DNA of 26,483 bases from Anaerolineaceae bacterium UBA5838 (GCA_002432795.1 DJGU01000069.1:1-26483), one strand, 5' to 3'; positions 1 to 7,607 are shown, counted from the stretch's first letter. The notes: generated from the letters alone by a model not told the origin. Program-made: numbers and translations.

Positions 1-2
1 TG

Positions 3-380
3 CAGGGCAGTGGTCTCGGCAACGTCTCGGTGGTGGTGACGCGCTATTTTGGGGGCACCAAGCTGGGCACCGGGGGGCTGGTCAGGGCTTATGGCGATGC
101 GGTGCGGGAGTTGCTGAAGGCGGTAAAACCTGCCGTGCTTCTGCCGACGACAACTCTCATTTTCGCGACGCCTTATCGCTTGTATGATCAGGCAGTCAGG
201 CTGATGGAAGCACACCATGGGCAAGTACTGGACACGGAGTTTTTTGAAGATGTCACGGTGACTGTGCGTTTCAAAGATGAAGAGGTGGAATCCTTCGCCA
301 GCCAGTTGGGCAACCTCAGCGCGGGGCAGATTGAAGGGGTTGTGATCGAGCAGAATCCCGAGAGTGTTTTCCCGTTGTAG
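3..380 (+). CDS. YigZ/IMPACT family protein, C-terminal part
   Basis: The gene enters from the left edge in frame, so its start is outside the window; 125 codons and a TAG stop are visible. The run VVVTRYFGGTKLGTGGLVRAYG is the hallmark of the YigZ/IMPACT N-terminal domain (seen here in part), and the following 70 or so residues fit the ferredoxin-like C-terminal domain (DUF1949) of bacterial YigZ. Bacterial YigZ is a conserved cytosolic protein whose exact role is unsettled; the eukaryotic relative IMPACT acts on GCN2 signalling. Nothing downstream is co-oriented, so it appears to be the last gene of its unit. The assignment rests on a very characteristic motif and is secure at family level. 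Confidence 0.9.
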   Translation, partial: QGSGLGNVSVVVTRYFGGTKLGTGGLVRAYGDAVRELLKAVKPAVLLPTTTLIFATPYRLYDQAVRLMEAHHGQVLDTEFFEDVTVTVRFKDEEVESFASQLGNLSAGQIEGVVIEQNPESVFPL

Positions 381-390
381 GCTGCTTGTT

Positions 391-495
391 ATTCTGAGCG
401 CGGTCTGTCATTCTGAGCGCGGCCTGTCATTCTGAGCGCCAGCGAAGAATCTTAAAGGTACGCAGGCAAGATCCTTCACTCCGTTCAGGATGACA
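391..495. repeat. ATTCTGAGCG dispersed repeat, three tandem copies plus arm
   Basis: ATTCTGAGCG occurs at 391-400, 410-419 and 429-438 with a 19-base period. It is followed by AGCGAAGAATCTT and, about 15 bases on, AAGATCCTTC...CAGGATGACA, which is roughly the reverse complement of the left part. The whole can fold into one long imperfect hairpin. Part of the same unit recurs at 16808-16858. It lies directly behind the stop codon of the YigZ gene and carries no coding signal. Confidence 0.7.
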
Positions 496-531
496 AACTA
501 GTTTTCATGCTTATGCAATTCAGAAGACCTT

Positions 532-709
532 CGTAGGGCGAGACAAAGTGCCCGCGAAGCAGGGTATTGGACGCATCATGACCTTGTGGCGTGTGAACCT
601 TGTGTGCGTCCAATCCGCCGTTGGGTTGGGTTGACCTCGTAATGGCGGATTGAGGAGGGGTGATTACAACCTCAACTCCAAGCTTTATCCTCCTCAATCT
701 CGCCCTACG
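532..709. repeat. Composite nested palindromic element beside a RAYT gene
   Basis: The outer inverted repeat is CGTAGGGCGAGA (532-543) with TCTCGCCCTACG (698-709), 12 of 12 complementary. Between them lie three consecutive hairpins: ATTGGACGCA (566-575) with TGCGTCCAAT (605-614), AATCCGCC (612-619) with GGCGGATT (644-651), and ATTGAGGAGG (649-658) with CCTCCTCAAT (689-698). Adjacent stems share a few bases, so they could be alternative folds. The architecture resembles a REP/BIME or MITE-like unit. It sits 74 bases past the stop codon of the RAYT transposase. Confidence 0.75.
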
Positions 710-740
710 CGTCATGTGTTTAATTTCGCCCTACGCGTCA
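700..740. repeat. Direct repeat TCGCCCTACGCGTCA x2
   Basis: TCGCCCTACGCGTCA occurs identically at 700-714 and 726-740, 26 bases apart start to start. The first copy overlaps the right arm of the composite palindromic element, so the second is a partial extra copy of that end, as duplication or imprecise mobilisation of the element would leave. Confidence 0.7.
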
Positions 741-782
741 CATTCTGGTGTTTCTATTCCCCAAAACCATCACGATATTTTT

Positions 783-1271
783 TTAAATTTGCACCGGAAT
801 CTTTTCAAAACTATCATCATGCACATCCATACAATCCCTGAAACTTGACCACTTCCACCCATCGAAGGTCTCTACAAACCCATGTTTTGCCGGATTGTAA
901 TGAATGTAATCGACATGCACCTGCAAATCTTTATCGTCCCGAATCGTGTGCTCCCAAAATTTGTCTTGCCAAATATGATCAACGTTCCCCCTTAATTCGC
1001 GCCTCATCCACAAGGTCGTTAACCGTTTGATTTCGCGCATTTTAATTGAAAAATTGCTATCTCCTTCGGGCAATTTGACCAATAAATGCATGTGATCCGG
1101 GAGGAGATAATATGCAATCAGATCAAATGGCTTGGATCTTTGGACCTGTCTTATGATGCTTAAAAGATGGTCAAGCCTCTCCGATGTACCGAAGTATTGT
1201 CTTCTATGGAAGGTGACCAGGGTAAAGAAATAGACCCCACCGGGTACATAATTCCGTCGATAATTTGGCAT
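783..1271 (-). CDS. REP-associated tyrosine transposase (RAYT, Y1_Tnp family)
   Basis: This 162-residue protein is a complete IS200-like HUH single-strand nuclease domain. The metal-binding HUH motif is H60-M-H62 in LLPDHMHLL. The catalytic tyrosine is probably Y122 in VDYIHYNPAKHG, and the WQDKFWEHTIRDD segment just before it is typical of RAYTs. RAYTs are domesticated or solitary transposases that nick and join REP palindromes in single-stranded DNA. No IS200/IS605 partner (TnpB) is nearby. The protein looks intact. It is bracketed by palindromes: a nested element just past the stop and an 11-bp inverted repeat upstream of the start. The ATG is the first in-frame methionine, preceded by an AT-rich stretch without a strong ribosome binding site. 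Confidence 0.9.
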   Translation of the reverse strand: MPNYRRNYVPGGVYFFTLVTFHRRQYFGTSERLDHLLSIIRQVQRSKPFDLIAYYLLPDHMHLLVKLPEGDSNFSIKMREIKRLTTLWMRRELRGNVDHIWQDKFWEHTIRDDKDLQVHVDYIHYNPAKHGFVETFDGWKWSSFRDCMDVHDDSFEKIPVQI

Positions 1272-1353
1272 AAACGAATTTTATCAAAAAGATGCGGGGA
1301 TATTTGCAAACATCTTATTTTTGAGGGACACACGCAATATTCACGCGGGCGTG

Positions 1354-1403
1354 ATTGAAAGCATCGGAATTATTACAGATCAGAAACCTTCTATGCTTTC
1401 AAT
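1354..1403. repeat. 11-bp inverted repeat between RAYT and ABC exporter
   Basis: ATTGAAAGCAT (1354-1364) is a perfect inverted match to ATGCTTTCAAT (1393-1403) with a 28-base loop. No T tract follows on either strand, so it is not an obvious intrinsic terminator, although it lies just past the ABC exporter stop codon. A smaller palindrome, CACGCGGGCGTG, is at 1342-1353. It may be a RAYT-related repeat or a transcript-end structure. Confidence 0.55.
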
Positions 1404-1449
1404 CCGCCAATAACGACTCCCAGTGTGGAAAAATGGCTGTTTACGACTA

Positions 1450-3189
1450 TCAATACAAATGTTGCTGGGCAGTATACAGCTTATGGTAGAGCCCTTTCTT
1501 TGCCAACAACTCCTCGTGTTTTCCCGTTTCCACAATTCTGCTGCCTTCCAATGCCACAATCCGATCAGCATTCCGAACGGTTGAGAGCCTGTGGGCGATG
1601 ATGATCGTGGTGCGCCCTTTGATCAGGCGTTCCAGCGCTTGTTGGATCAACATTTCGGTTTCTGTATCCACTGAGGATGTGGCTTCATCCAGGATCAGGA
1701 TGGGGCTGTCCTTTAGAACAGCCCGGGCAATGGAGAGCCGCTGTTTTTGCCCACCCGAGAGTTTGACACCTCGTTCCCCAATTAAGGTGTCATAACCGTT
1801 AGGCATGTGGTCAATAAACTCAGAGGCATTCGCAATCTCTGCCGCCCGGATCATTTCTTCTTCCGTGGCGTCGGGTTTACCAAACAGAATGTTCTCACGG
1901 ACGGTTCCATGGAAGAGGAAAACATCCTGCAATACCATGCTGACCGATTGATGCAGCTGGTCAAGGTCAATTTCCCGCACGTCCACCCCGTCGATTTGGA
2001 TTTTGCCTTCAATCACGTCATAAAAACGCGGAATCAGGCTCACCAGAGTAGTTTTCCCTACGCCAGTAGGACCAACCAGCGCAACCGTGCTGCCAGCCGG
2101 GATCTCGAGGTTTATGTCCGTGAGCACGTCTTCGCCCTGATTGTAATAAAAGTGGACCTTTTCAAAGCGGATGTTCCCCTGAATGGGCTCCACGAAGATA
2201 TGCGGCTCATCGGGGTTGGCGATCTCTGGCGAGACTGTCAGGATTTCTGCAATGCGTTCAAAGCCAGCCAGAGATTCCTGGACGGCTTCCATTGAATTGC
2301 CCAGGCTACGGACAGGTGTGTAGAAGCTATCGAGATAGAGGAAAAACGCGACCAGGTTAGCAATGGAAAGCGTGCCGGCGATTGCCATTCGGGCGCCAAA
2401 AAAGATCACGAGCAACTGACCAATGCCCGCCGCAAAGTCAAAAATTGGGTTGAAAATTGCCATCAACTTTAAGGCGCGCAGATTTTTGTGCAGAACGAGT
2501 TGGATCTTATTATCCACTTTGTCGAGCGCGTCTTCTTCACGGGCGAAAGCCTTTACCTCCCGGATTCCAGAAAGGCTGTCGTTAAGCACCGCATTCAACT
2601 CGCCAATTGATTGCTGTCGGTTTCTGAAGGCAGGGCGAACCAACTTGCTGTAGCCGATCAGGGCAAAAATAATGATGGGGATAGGGATGAGGGTCAGAAG
2701 CGTGAGATTTACATTCATGGAAAGCAAGATGGCAGAAACGCCAACAAGCGTGATGCCGTTCACGATCACGTCCGGCAGCGCGTGGGCAATCATGCGTTCA
2801 AACAGGTCTGTGTCGTTGATGATCCTCGACATTAACTGACCGGTTTGTTTGTCCTCGTAAAAGCGCAGAGAGAGTTTCTGGATGTGCTGATAAACCAGGC
2901 GGCGGGCATCCGATACGACCCCCCAGCCAGCCTTGTGAGCGGCATAGGAGCGGGTAAATTGCATCACAGCCCGGGCAACGAAGACGATCAGCGCGATCAC
3001 CGAGATGCGGGTGATGTAGTCGATGGTTCCCTGATCCAGCGGCTGAGTGGTGAGACGGTCAATCAGCTGGCGAATGATCCAGGGAATGATGAGTTGTGCT
3101 CCAACCAGCCCGAGCATTGTCAGAGTGGTTAGGAAAATCATTTTTGAGTAACGCTTGGCAAGGCTGCCGAGCAAGCTGAATGGTTTCAC
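1450..3189 (-). CDS. ABC exporter half-transporter (MsbA-like type IV fold)
   Basis: 579 residues: six predicted membrane helices within about residues 15-310, then a nucleotide-binding domain. Walker A is GPTGVGKTT (373-381), the signature is LSGGQ (477-481), Walker B is LILDE with catalytic E502, and the switch histidine is in IIAHR (H533). All motifs are canonical, so a homodimer could hydrolyse ATP at both sites. The start is a GTG whose G is the last base of the upstream peptidase stop codon (TAGTG), indicating translational coupling. The substrate cannot be read from sequence. The coupled peptidase-like neighbour raises the possibility of peptide export; a general lipid or drug exporter is the alternative. 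Confidence 0.93.
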   Translation of the reverse strand: MKPFSLLGSLAKRYSKMIFLTTLTMLGLVGAQLIIPWIIRQLIDRLTTQPLDQGTIDYITRISVIALIVFVARAVMQFTRSYAAHKAGWGVVSDARRLVYQHIQKLSLRFYEDKQTGQLMSRIINDTDLFERMIAHALPDVIVNGITLVGVSAILLSMNVNLTLLTLIPIPIIIFALIGYSKLVRPAFRNRQQSIGELNAVLNDSLSGIREVKAFAREEDALDKVDNKIQLVLHKNLRALKLMAIFNPIFDFAAGIGQLLVIFFGARMAIAGTLSIANLVAFFLYLDSFYTPVRSLGNSMEAVQESLAGFERIAEILTVSPEIANPDEPHIFVEPIQGNIRFEKVHFYYNQGEDVLTDINLEIPAGSTVALVGPTGVGKTTLVSLIPRFYDVIEGKIQIDGVDVREIDLDQLHQSVSMVLQDVFLFHGTVRENILFGKPDATEEEMIRAAEIANASEFIDHMPNGYDTLIGERGVKLSGGQKQRLSIARAVLKDSPILILDEATSSVDTETEMLIQQALERLIKGRTTIIIAHRLSTVRNADRIVALEGSRIVETGKHEELLAKKGLYHKLYTAQQHLY

Positions 3190-3827
3190 TATTTGTTCAA
3201 ATCCTTACGTGAGATGATGACTGTGGCATGTTTCCCCCAGCGTGGGATTGGGATGCCCCAGGATTTTTGAAAATCTTTGTCTTCCATCCAAAACAATCCG
3301 GTCCCTTGAGTGACCCATGAATTGATAAAACCCCAGGGAGTGTGGATTTCACCACTGTAATGCTCCGGGTCATAAGCCGCAAACACCATGGTGTGACCAC
3401 TGGCACCTTTGAGTTTGTTGTAATTTTTAGGACCATCCATGTAGTAAATTGCTGGTGAATGACCAAACCACCAGTAAATTGTCACCAGGCTGGCGATATT
3501 TTCTGCTTCTGCGGTTGCCCGCAGTAGCTCAGGGCTTAGATGGAAAAGCTTTGCCTTGAGGGGTAGATTGTGTTTTTTTGCCAGGTAATGCAGCAGGCGC
3601 ACTTGCAGTGGGGGGGTAATGCCAGATTTTGGTACCAGGCGGAACAGGCTGCCGCGCCACCAGATGCGGTTGACCTCTTTGATAATTTCCTGTGGATCCA
3701 ACCTGATGTCGGTCAGCAGTTCAATCGCGGCAACCAGAGAATGAATCGCACAATCATTTCCTGTTTGCAGAGACTGAAATTTGGCAAGGTTCTTTTCCGG
3801 GAGCGCGCGCAGGCTGGTTTTCTTCAT
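3189..3827 (-). CDS. Papain/C39-like cysteine peptidase-like protein
   Basis: 212 residues without a signal peptide or membrane helix. A papain-fold triad is visible: C26 in QTGNDCAIHSL (compare the Q-x4-D-C motif of C39 bacteriocin leader peptidases, with Gln nearby at 18 or 21), H145 in SGHTMVFAAYD, and N169 in GFINSW, which matches the papain NSW motif. The middle (residues 50-130) is helical and unrecognised. The stop codon overlaps the GTG start of the ABC exporter by one base, so the two are made together. In PCAT exporters a C39 peptidase is fused to the transporter and removes leader peptides; here it is a separate chain. No small precursor gene is visible nearby. It could instead be a transglutaminase-like or non-peptidase member of the fold. 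Family placement is by motif only. Confidence 0.6.
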   Translation of the reverse strand: MKKTSLRALPEKNLAKFQSLQTGNDCAIHSLVAAIELLTDIRLDPQEIIKEVNRIWWRGSLFRLVPKSGITPPLQVRLLHYLAKKHNLPLKAKLFHLSPELLRATAEAENIASLVTIYWWFGHSPAIYYMDGPKNYNKLKGASGHTMVFAAYDPEHYSGEIHTPWGFINSWVTQGTGLFWMEDKDFQKSWGIPIPRWGKHATVIISRKDLNK

Positions 3828-3887
3828 CTGGCTTATTTTACCTTCTCATAGGCTATTTTTCGAATTTGATGCAAATATCGATTCTTA

Positions 3888-3916
3888 TTGACATTGCCTA
3901 ACTTGAATGCTAATAT
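3888..3916 (+). promoter_or_regulatory. Sigma70-type promoter for the B12 uptake operon
   Basis: TTGACA at 3888-3893 and TAATAT at 3911-3916 are separated by exactly 17 bases. Transcription would begin near 3923, about ten bases before the first stem of the cobalamin riboswitch. Confidence 0.75.
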
Positions 3917-3933
3917 ATTGGTACAAATGAAAA

Positions 3934-4045
3934 CCTGAGGTTACCCTTTGCCCGGAAGCTAAGGTGTAATGGCGGAAGCTGGTGAAAGTCCAGCACTGTA
4001 CCGCAACTGTAAGTCGAACAGACAAGTCAGGAAGCCCTCCTCAGG
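3934..4045 (+). promoter_or_regulatory. Cobalamin (B12) riboswitch aptamer
   Basis: The closing stem is CCTGAGG (3934-3940) with CCTCAGG (4039-4045). Inside are the family-defining strings GGTGAAAGTCCAGCACTG, ACCGCAACTGTAAGTC and the B12 box AAGTCAGGAAGCCC. It precedes a B12-type ABC importer, the classic location. High adenosyl- or methylcobalamin is expected to reduce expression of the downstream operon. The terminator hairpin that follows suggests transcriptional control. Confidence 0.95.
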
Positions 4046-4100
4046 CAAACCCAACAAAACCTTCTCGGATTAAGAGGGTGGGTGAGATGCGCTCATATTC

Positions 4101-4136
4101 TCAACCCTTTCTGATCCAGGAGGGGTTGATTTTTTT
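4101..4136 (+). terminator. Riboswitch expression-platform terminator
   Basis: TCAACCC (4101-4107) pairs with GGGTTGA (4123-4129), followed by seven T residues. Upstream, GGGTGAG near 4079-4085 can pair with CTCAACCC with one bulged base, giving a candidate anti-terminator that competes for the left arm of the terminator stem. The hairpin ends about 15 bases before the start codon of the binding-protein gene, so it lies between aptamer and coding region as expected for a transcriptional switch. Confidence 0.75.
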
Positions 4137-4151
4137 GAAATCGAGGAGAAT

Positions 4152-5435
4152 ATGAAAAAAGAGAATACAAAAAAAATCTTGACCCTTCTGGCTGTAGTAA
4201 TTTTTCTGGCTGTGGTTATCTTTTTGATTTTGAATGCCCGGCAGGCACCCACTCAGGTCGTGGAGACCGCAGCTCCTGCTACTCAGGTCATGGAGACCGC
4301 GGCTCCAGCCGCAGAGACCTATCCGCTGGAAGTCCCGACTGAAAATGCTTATCCTGTTGAGGAACAAACAGACGCGCTTACCAGTGACGCACAGGTTACT
4401 ATCGATTACGCCAGGAACTTCACGCTCGAGTACAAAGATGGCTACAAACTCCTGACAGTCCTCACCCCTTGGGCTGGCGCCACCGAGCCTGTTCAATACG
4501 CGCTCTTGCCGGCAAGTCAGCCTGAACCAAGCGGAATTGAAGATGCCATGATCATATATACTCCTGTTGAGAGTTTTGTCTCGCTTTCCACCACCTACTT
4601 ACCTTTTCTTGAGCAAATTGACGCGCTTTCCAGCCTGGTAGCGGTCGATTCTGGCGCGTACATCTATAGTTCCGATGTGCAAGACATGCTCCAGGCCGGC
4701 ACTGTTTCTGAAGTGGGCGGTGGGGCTGTTATCAATGTCGAACATTTGGTTGACCTCAATCCCGATCTGATTATGACTTCTGCCAGTGGGTTTGCCGATT
4801 ATGACTCGCATCCGCAACTGCTTGAAGCCGGTCTGAATGTTGTCATTAATTCAGATTACCTGGAGCAGGATCCACTTGGTCGCGCTGAATGGGGCAAGTT
4901 CATCGCTGCGTTCTTTGAAAAAGAAGTGGAGGCTGACCGCCTGTTCGACGAGATGGTCGCCCGCTATCAGCAGGCGAAAGCCGTCACTGAGGGCCTGTCT
5001 GAACGCGTTACGGTTTTTACCAATACTGCTTATGAGGGCACCTGGTATATGCCCGGCGGAGAGAGCTATATCGCTATTCTGCTCGCCGATGCCGGTGCTG
5101 ATTATGTCTTCGCAGACCTTGAAGGCAGCGGCGCTCAACCGCTTGATTTTGAGGTGGTTCTGGAAGCGGCAAAAGAGGCGGATTATTGGATCAACGTAGG
5201 CGCGATAGCTGACTTATCATCCCTGGCGGCAATGGACGCGCGCTATGTGGACTTTGACGCCTATCAGGAAGCTAAGGTCTATACCTACAGCAAACGGGTG
5301 AATGCCTTGGGTGCTGTTGATTATTTTGAGAGCGGTGCTGCCAGCCCGGATGTCATCCTGATGGATCTGATCAAAGCTTTCTATCCTGATTTGCTGCCTG
5401 AGCATGAATTTTACTTTTACCAGGCACTCCAATAA
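4152..5435 (+). CDS. BtuF-like cobalamin-binding protein, membrane-anchored
   Basis: 427 residues. Residues 9-28 form one hydrophobic helix after a lysine-rich N terminus; there is no lipobox cysteine, so the protein is probably held by an uncleaved N-terminal anchor rather than as a lipoprotein. Residues 33-75 are a Thr/Pro/Ala/Glu-rich linker that includes a tandem 10-residue repeat. The rest fits the periplasmic binding protein fold of the BtuF/FecB class: paired alpha/beta lobes, the segment VNVEHLVDLNPDLIMTS-type region around residue 200, and a long connecting helix. It delivers ligand to the permease encoded next. The cobalamin riboswitch upstream makes B12 or a corrinoid the likely ligand, as opposed to siderophores. 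GAGGAG at 4143-4148 supports this ATG. Confidence 0.85.
   Translation: MKKENTKKILTLLAVVIFLAVVIFLILNARQAPTQVVETAAPATQVMETAAPAAETYPLEVPTENAYPVEEQTDALTSDAQVTIDYARNFTLEYKDGYKLLTVLTPWAGATEPVQYALLPASQPEPSGIEDAMIIYTPVESFVSLSTTYLPFLEQIDALSSLVAVDSGAYIYSSDVQDMLQAGTVSEVGGGAVINVEHLVDLNPDLIMTSASGFADYDSHPQLLEAGLNVVINSDYLEQDPLGRAEWGKFIAAFFEKEVEADRLFDEMVARYQQAKAVTEGLSERVTVFTNTAYEGTWYMPGGESYIAILLADAGADYVFADLEGSGAQPLDFEVVLEAAKEADYWINVGAIADLSSLAAMDARYVDFDAYQEAKVYTYSKRVNALGAVDYFESGAASPDVILMDLIKAFYPDLLPEHEFYFYQALQ
4251..4310 (+). repeat. 30-bp tandem duplication in BtuF-like linker
   Basis: Bases 4251-4280 and 4281-4310 match at about 26 of 30 positions and encode TQVVETAAPA followed by TQVMETAAPA. Three of the four differences are silent, so the duplication is not brand new and the peptide is being maintained. 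It lengthens the tether between membrane anchor and binding domain. Confidence 0.85.
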
Positions 5436-5468
5436 TTTGAGTTCACTTAATTTGACGAAAGCAGCACA

Positions 5469-6542
5469 ATGAACCAGACACCTAATAACCCAATGAGCAT
5501 ACAGACAAAGCGTCTGTGGCTTTTTGGGTTATTCCTGCTGCTCATTCTGGGCTTATTTCTGCTCAATCTCGCCCTTGGCTCGGTCAGCATCCCGCTGAAA
5601 AATATTTGGGGCATACTCATCGGTCGGGAAGGTGTGAAGGAAAGCTGGGTCTACATCGTACAAAACTCGCGTTTACCCCGCGTTCTGACGGCGGCTTTGG
5701 CTGGCATTGCCCTCAGTGCTTCGGGGCTGCAGATGCAAACCATGTTCCGTAATCCCCTGGCGGATCCCTTCATCCTGGGCATCAATTCCGGAGCTAGTTT
5801 GGGCGTGGCAATAGCCATTCTCGGGTCGGGCTTTGTGGGCGGTTTGTTCCTGCCTGCGCTCACCCTGCGCGGAGAATTTTCTCTTGTGCTGGCGGCATCC
5901 TTTGGCGCGGGACTGGTGCTGGCTTTAATCCTTCTGGTGGGGCGATGGGTGCAAAACCCCACGACCCTGCTGATTTTGGGCTTAATGTTTGGTCATGCCA
6001 CCAGTGCCATCGTCAGCATGCTGGTCTACTTCAGCGCGCCAGAACGCATCCAGGCTTATTCCATCTGGTCTTTTGGCTCCTTCAGCGGGGTCAACTGGAC
6101 CCAGTTAAATGTGATGGCTATTGTGGTTCTTGTGGGGGTCGGGTTGATGGCTTTGCTGCCCAAGGGCTTGAACGCGCTGCTGTTGGGGGAGGATTATGCC
6201 CGCACCATGGGGCTCAACGTTGGCTTGCTGCGCTTTGTTGTGCTGCTCAGCGCGTCTGTTCTTTCGGGTGCTGTCACGGCTTTTTGCGGACCGATTGGTT
6301 TCATCGGGGTGGCAGTTCCCCACATTGCCCGCAACTTGTTCAAAACATCCAACCATAAAATTCTCATCCCGGCGATCATCCTGATAGGCGCTGCCGTTTC
6401 GATGGCAGCCAGTTTGATCGCCCAGTTACCAGGCAGTCAGCTCGTGTTGCCGATAAATGTGGTGACATCCCTGTTTGGCGCGCCGTTTGTGGTGTGGGTG
6501 GTACTCAAGCGAAAGCGAGGTGCCACATCCTTCAACGTTTAA
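5469..6542 (+). CDS. BtuC/FecD-like ABC permease (cobalamin import)
   Basis: 357 residues with about ten predicted membrane helices, as in BtuC, FhuB and FecCD permeases. Family signatures visible are SRLPRVLTAALAGIALSASGLQMQTMFRNPLADPFILGI near the N terminus (the R-L-P-R and NPLA-P-LG pattern) and FCGPIGFIGVAVPHIARNL near the C terminus. These proteins form the transmembrane pore of type II importers. The gene follows the binding protein by 33 bases, and its TAA overlaps the ATG of the ATPase gene by one base. Regulation is expected through the upstream B12 riboswitch. Substrate choice (B12) rests on the riboswitch, not on the permease sequence. Confidence 0.92.
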   Translation: MNQTPNNPMSIQTKRLWLFGLFLLLILGLFLLNLALGSVSIPLKNIWGILIGREGVKESWVYIVQNSRLPRVLTAALAGIALSASGLQMQTMFRNPLADPFILGINSGASLGVAIAILGSGFVGGLFLPALTLRGEFSLVLAASFGAGLVLALILLVGRWVQNPTTLLILGLMFGHATSAIVSMLVYFSAPERIQAYSIWSFGSFSGVNWTQLNVMAIVVLVGVGLMALLPKGLNALLLGEDYARTMGLNVGLLRFVVLLSASVLSGAVTAFCGPIGFIGVAVPHIARNLFKTSNHKILIPAIILIGAAVSMAASLIAQLPGSQLVLPINVVTSLFGAPFVVWVVLKRKRGATSFNV

Positions 6543-7543
6543 TGCCCCCTGTGCTGCAAACCAGCGCGCTCTCAATCGGCTACAAAAATGGCGGCAAAAC
6601 ACCAAAAGTGATTGCCGACCAGCTCAACCTGCAGCTCAGTGCCGGAGAATTTGTGTGTTTGGTGGGACCAAATGGGGTAGGCAAATCTACTTTGCTGCGC
6701 ACTCTGACGGGTCTGCAGCCCAAACTGGCTGGTGAGATCCAGCTCTCGGGACGAAAACTTGAATCGTATCTTCCTCGTGACTTAGCCAACCAGGTGAGCG
6801 TGGTGCTCACCAGTCCGATTTCCGTTGGAGCCATGCGAGTAGATGAATTGGCTGCCATGGGACGCTTTCCGTTCACCGGACTGTTCGACCGGATGGCCAA
6901 GCATGATTGGGAAGTCGTGCACGAAACCTTGCGGGTGGTGGGGGTTGATAAGCTCAGCCACCGGTACGTCCACACGCTCAGCGACGGAGAACGCCAGAAG
7001 GTGATGATCGCGCGCGCGCTGGCACAGGAACCGCGCTTGCTGGTTTTGGACGAGCCAACCGCTTATCTTGACCTGCCCGGCAGGGTGGTGGTCATGAACT
7101 TGCTCCACAACCTGGCACACGGGCACGATAAAGCCGTGCTGACTTCCACCCACGACCTCGAACTCGCCTTGCGTCACGCCGATCGTATCTGGTTGATGGA
7201 TGATGAGGGGCGGATAAGCCAGGGCGCGCCGGAAGACCTGGTGCTGAATGGCAGCTTTGCCCAGGCGTTTAACCGGGCAGGGGTTCTTTTTGACCCACTT
7301 TCAGGCACTTTTGATACACAAAATTCCGGTTCGAAAACAGTTTTTCTGGAGGGGCAGGGTTCCGAGCTCATTTGGACCCGGCGCGCGCTCCATAGGGCAG
7401 GCTTTGTGGTGGATGAGGAGTGGATCCCAGGCAGTCCGAGAGTGTGCGTGAGGCCGCAAGAAGGCGCCACAACCTGGCAGCTCGAACACGCTGGGCAGAC
7501 ATTTGCGTTTGCCAGCATCTATGATCTTTTGCAGAGTCTTTAG
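6542..7543 (+). CDS. BtuD/FecE-like ABC importer ATPase with C-terminal extension
   Basis: 333 residues from the ATG at 6542, which overlaps the permease stop (TAATG). An earlier in-frame ATG at 6494 lies inside the permease gene and would add a non-homologous leader, so it was not chosen. Walker A is GPNGVGKST (42-50), the signature is LSDGE (146-150), Walker B is LLVLDE (166-171) and the switch histidine is H204. The usual Q-loop glutamine is missing: the region reads SVVLTSPISVG, with Thr where LAQ is common, a variant also known in some FecE-type ATPases. After the domain ends near residue 250 there is an extra segment of about 80 residues with no recognised motif, possibly regulatory. 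It should power corrinoid uptake with the two preceding proteins. Confidence 0.92.
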   Translation: MPPVLQTSALSIGYKNGGKTPKVIADQLNLQLSAGEFVCLVGPNGVGKSTLLRTLTGLQPKLAGEIQLSGRKLESYLPRDLANQVSVVLTSPISVGAMRVDELAAMGRFPFTGLFDRMAKHDWEVVHETLRVVGVDKLSHRYVHTLSDGERQKVMIARALAQEPRLLVLDEPTAYLDLPGRVVVMNLLHNLAHGHDKAVLTSTHDLELALRHADRIWLMDDEGRISQGAPEDLVLNGSFAQAFNRAGVLFDPLSGTFDTQNSGSKTVFLEGQGSELIWTRRALHRAGFVVDEEWIPGSPRVCVRPQEGATTWQLEHAGQTFAFASIYDLLQSL

Positions 7544-7547
7544 CGTT

Positions 7548-7592
7548 AAAAACGACCACTCCATTGTTGAATGGGGTGGGTTGAGCCGTTTT
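7548..7592. terminator. Hairpin between convergent btu-like and NRAMP genes
   Basis: CCACTCCATT (7556-7565) pairs with AATGGGGTGG (7570-7579) with one G-U pair, and AAAACG (7549-7554) with CGTTTT (7587-7592) may extend it across a bulge. It fills the 64-base gap between convergent stop codons and has A/T runs on both sides, as a bidirectional terminator would. Confidence 0.5.
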
Positions 7593-7607
7593 GTTCTTTG
7601 CAAAGAA

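Noticed and set aside
783..1271. A complete IS200/IS605 insertion sequence
   Set aside because: No TnpB or typical IS ends were found. The protein is RAYT-like and the nearby palindromes are better read as REP-type elements.
1807..2295. Plus-strand frame of 162 codons
   Set aside because: It lies opposite the ATPase domain of the ABC exporter, whose Walker and signature motifs prove the minus strand codes. No ribosome binding site or recognisable domain.
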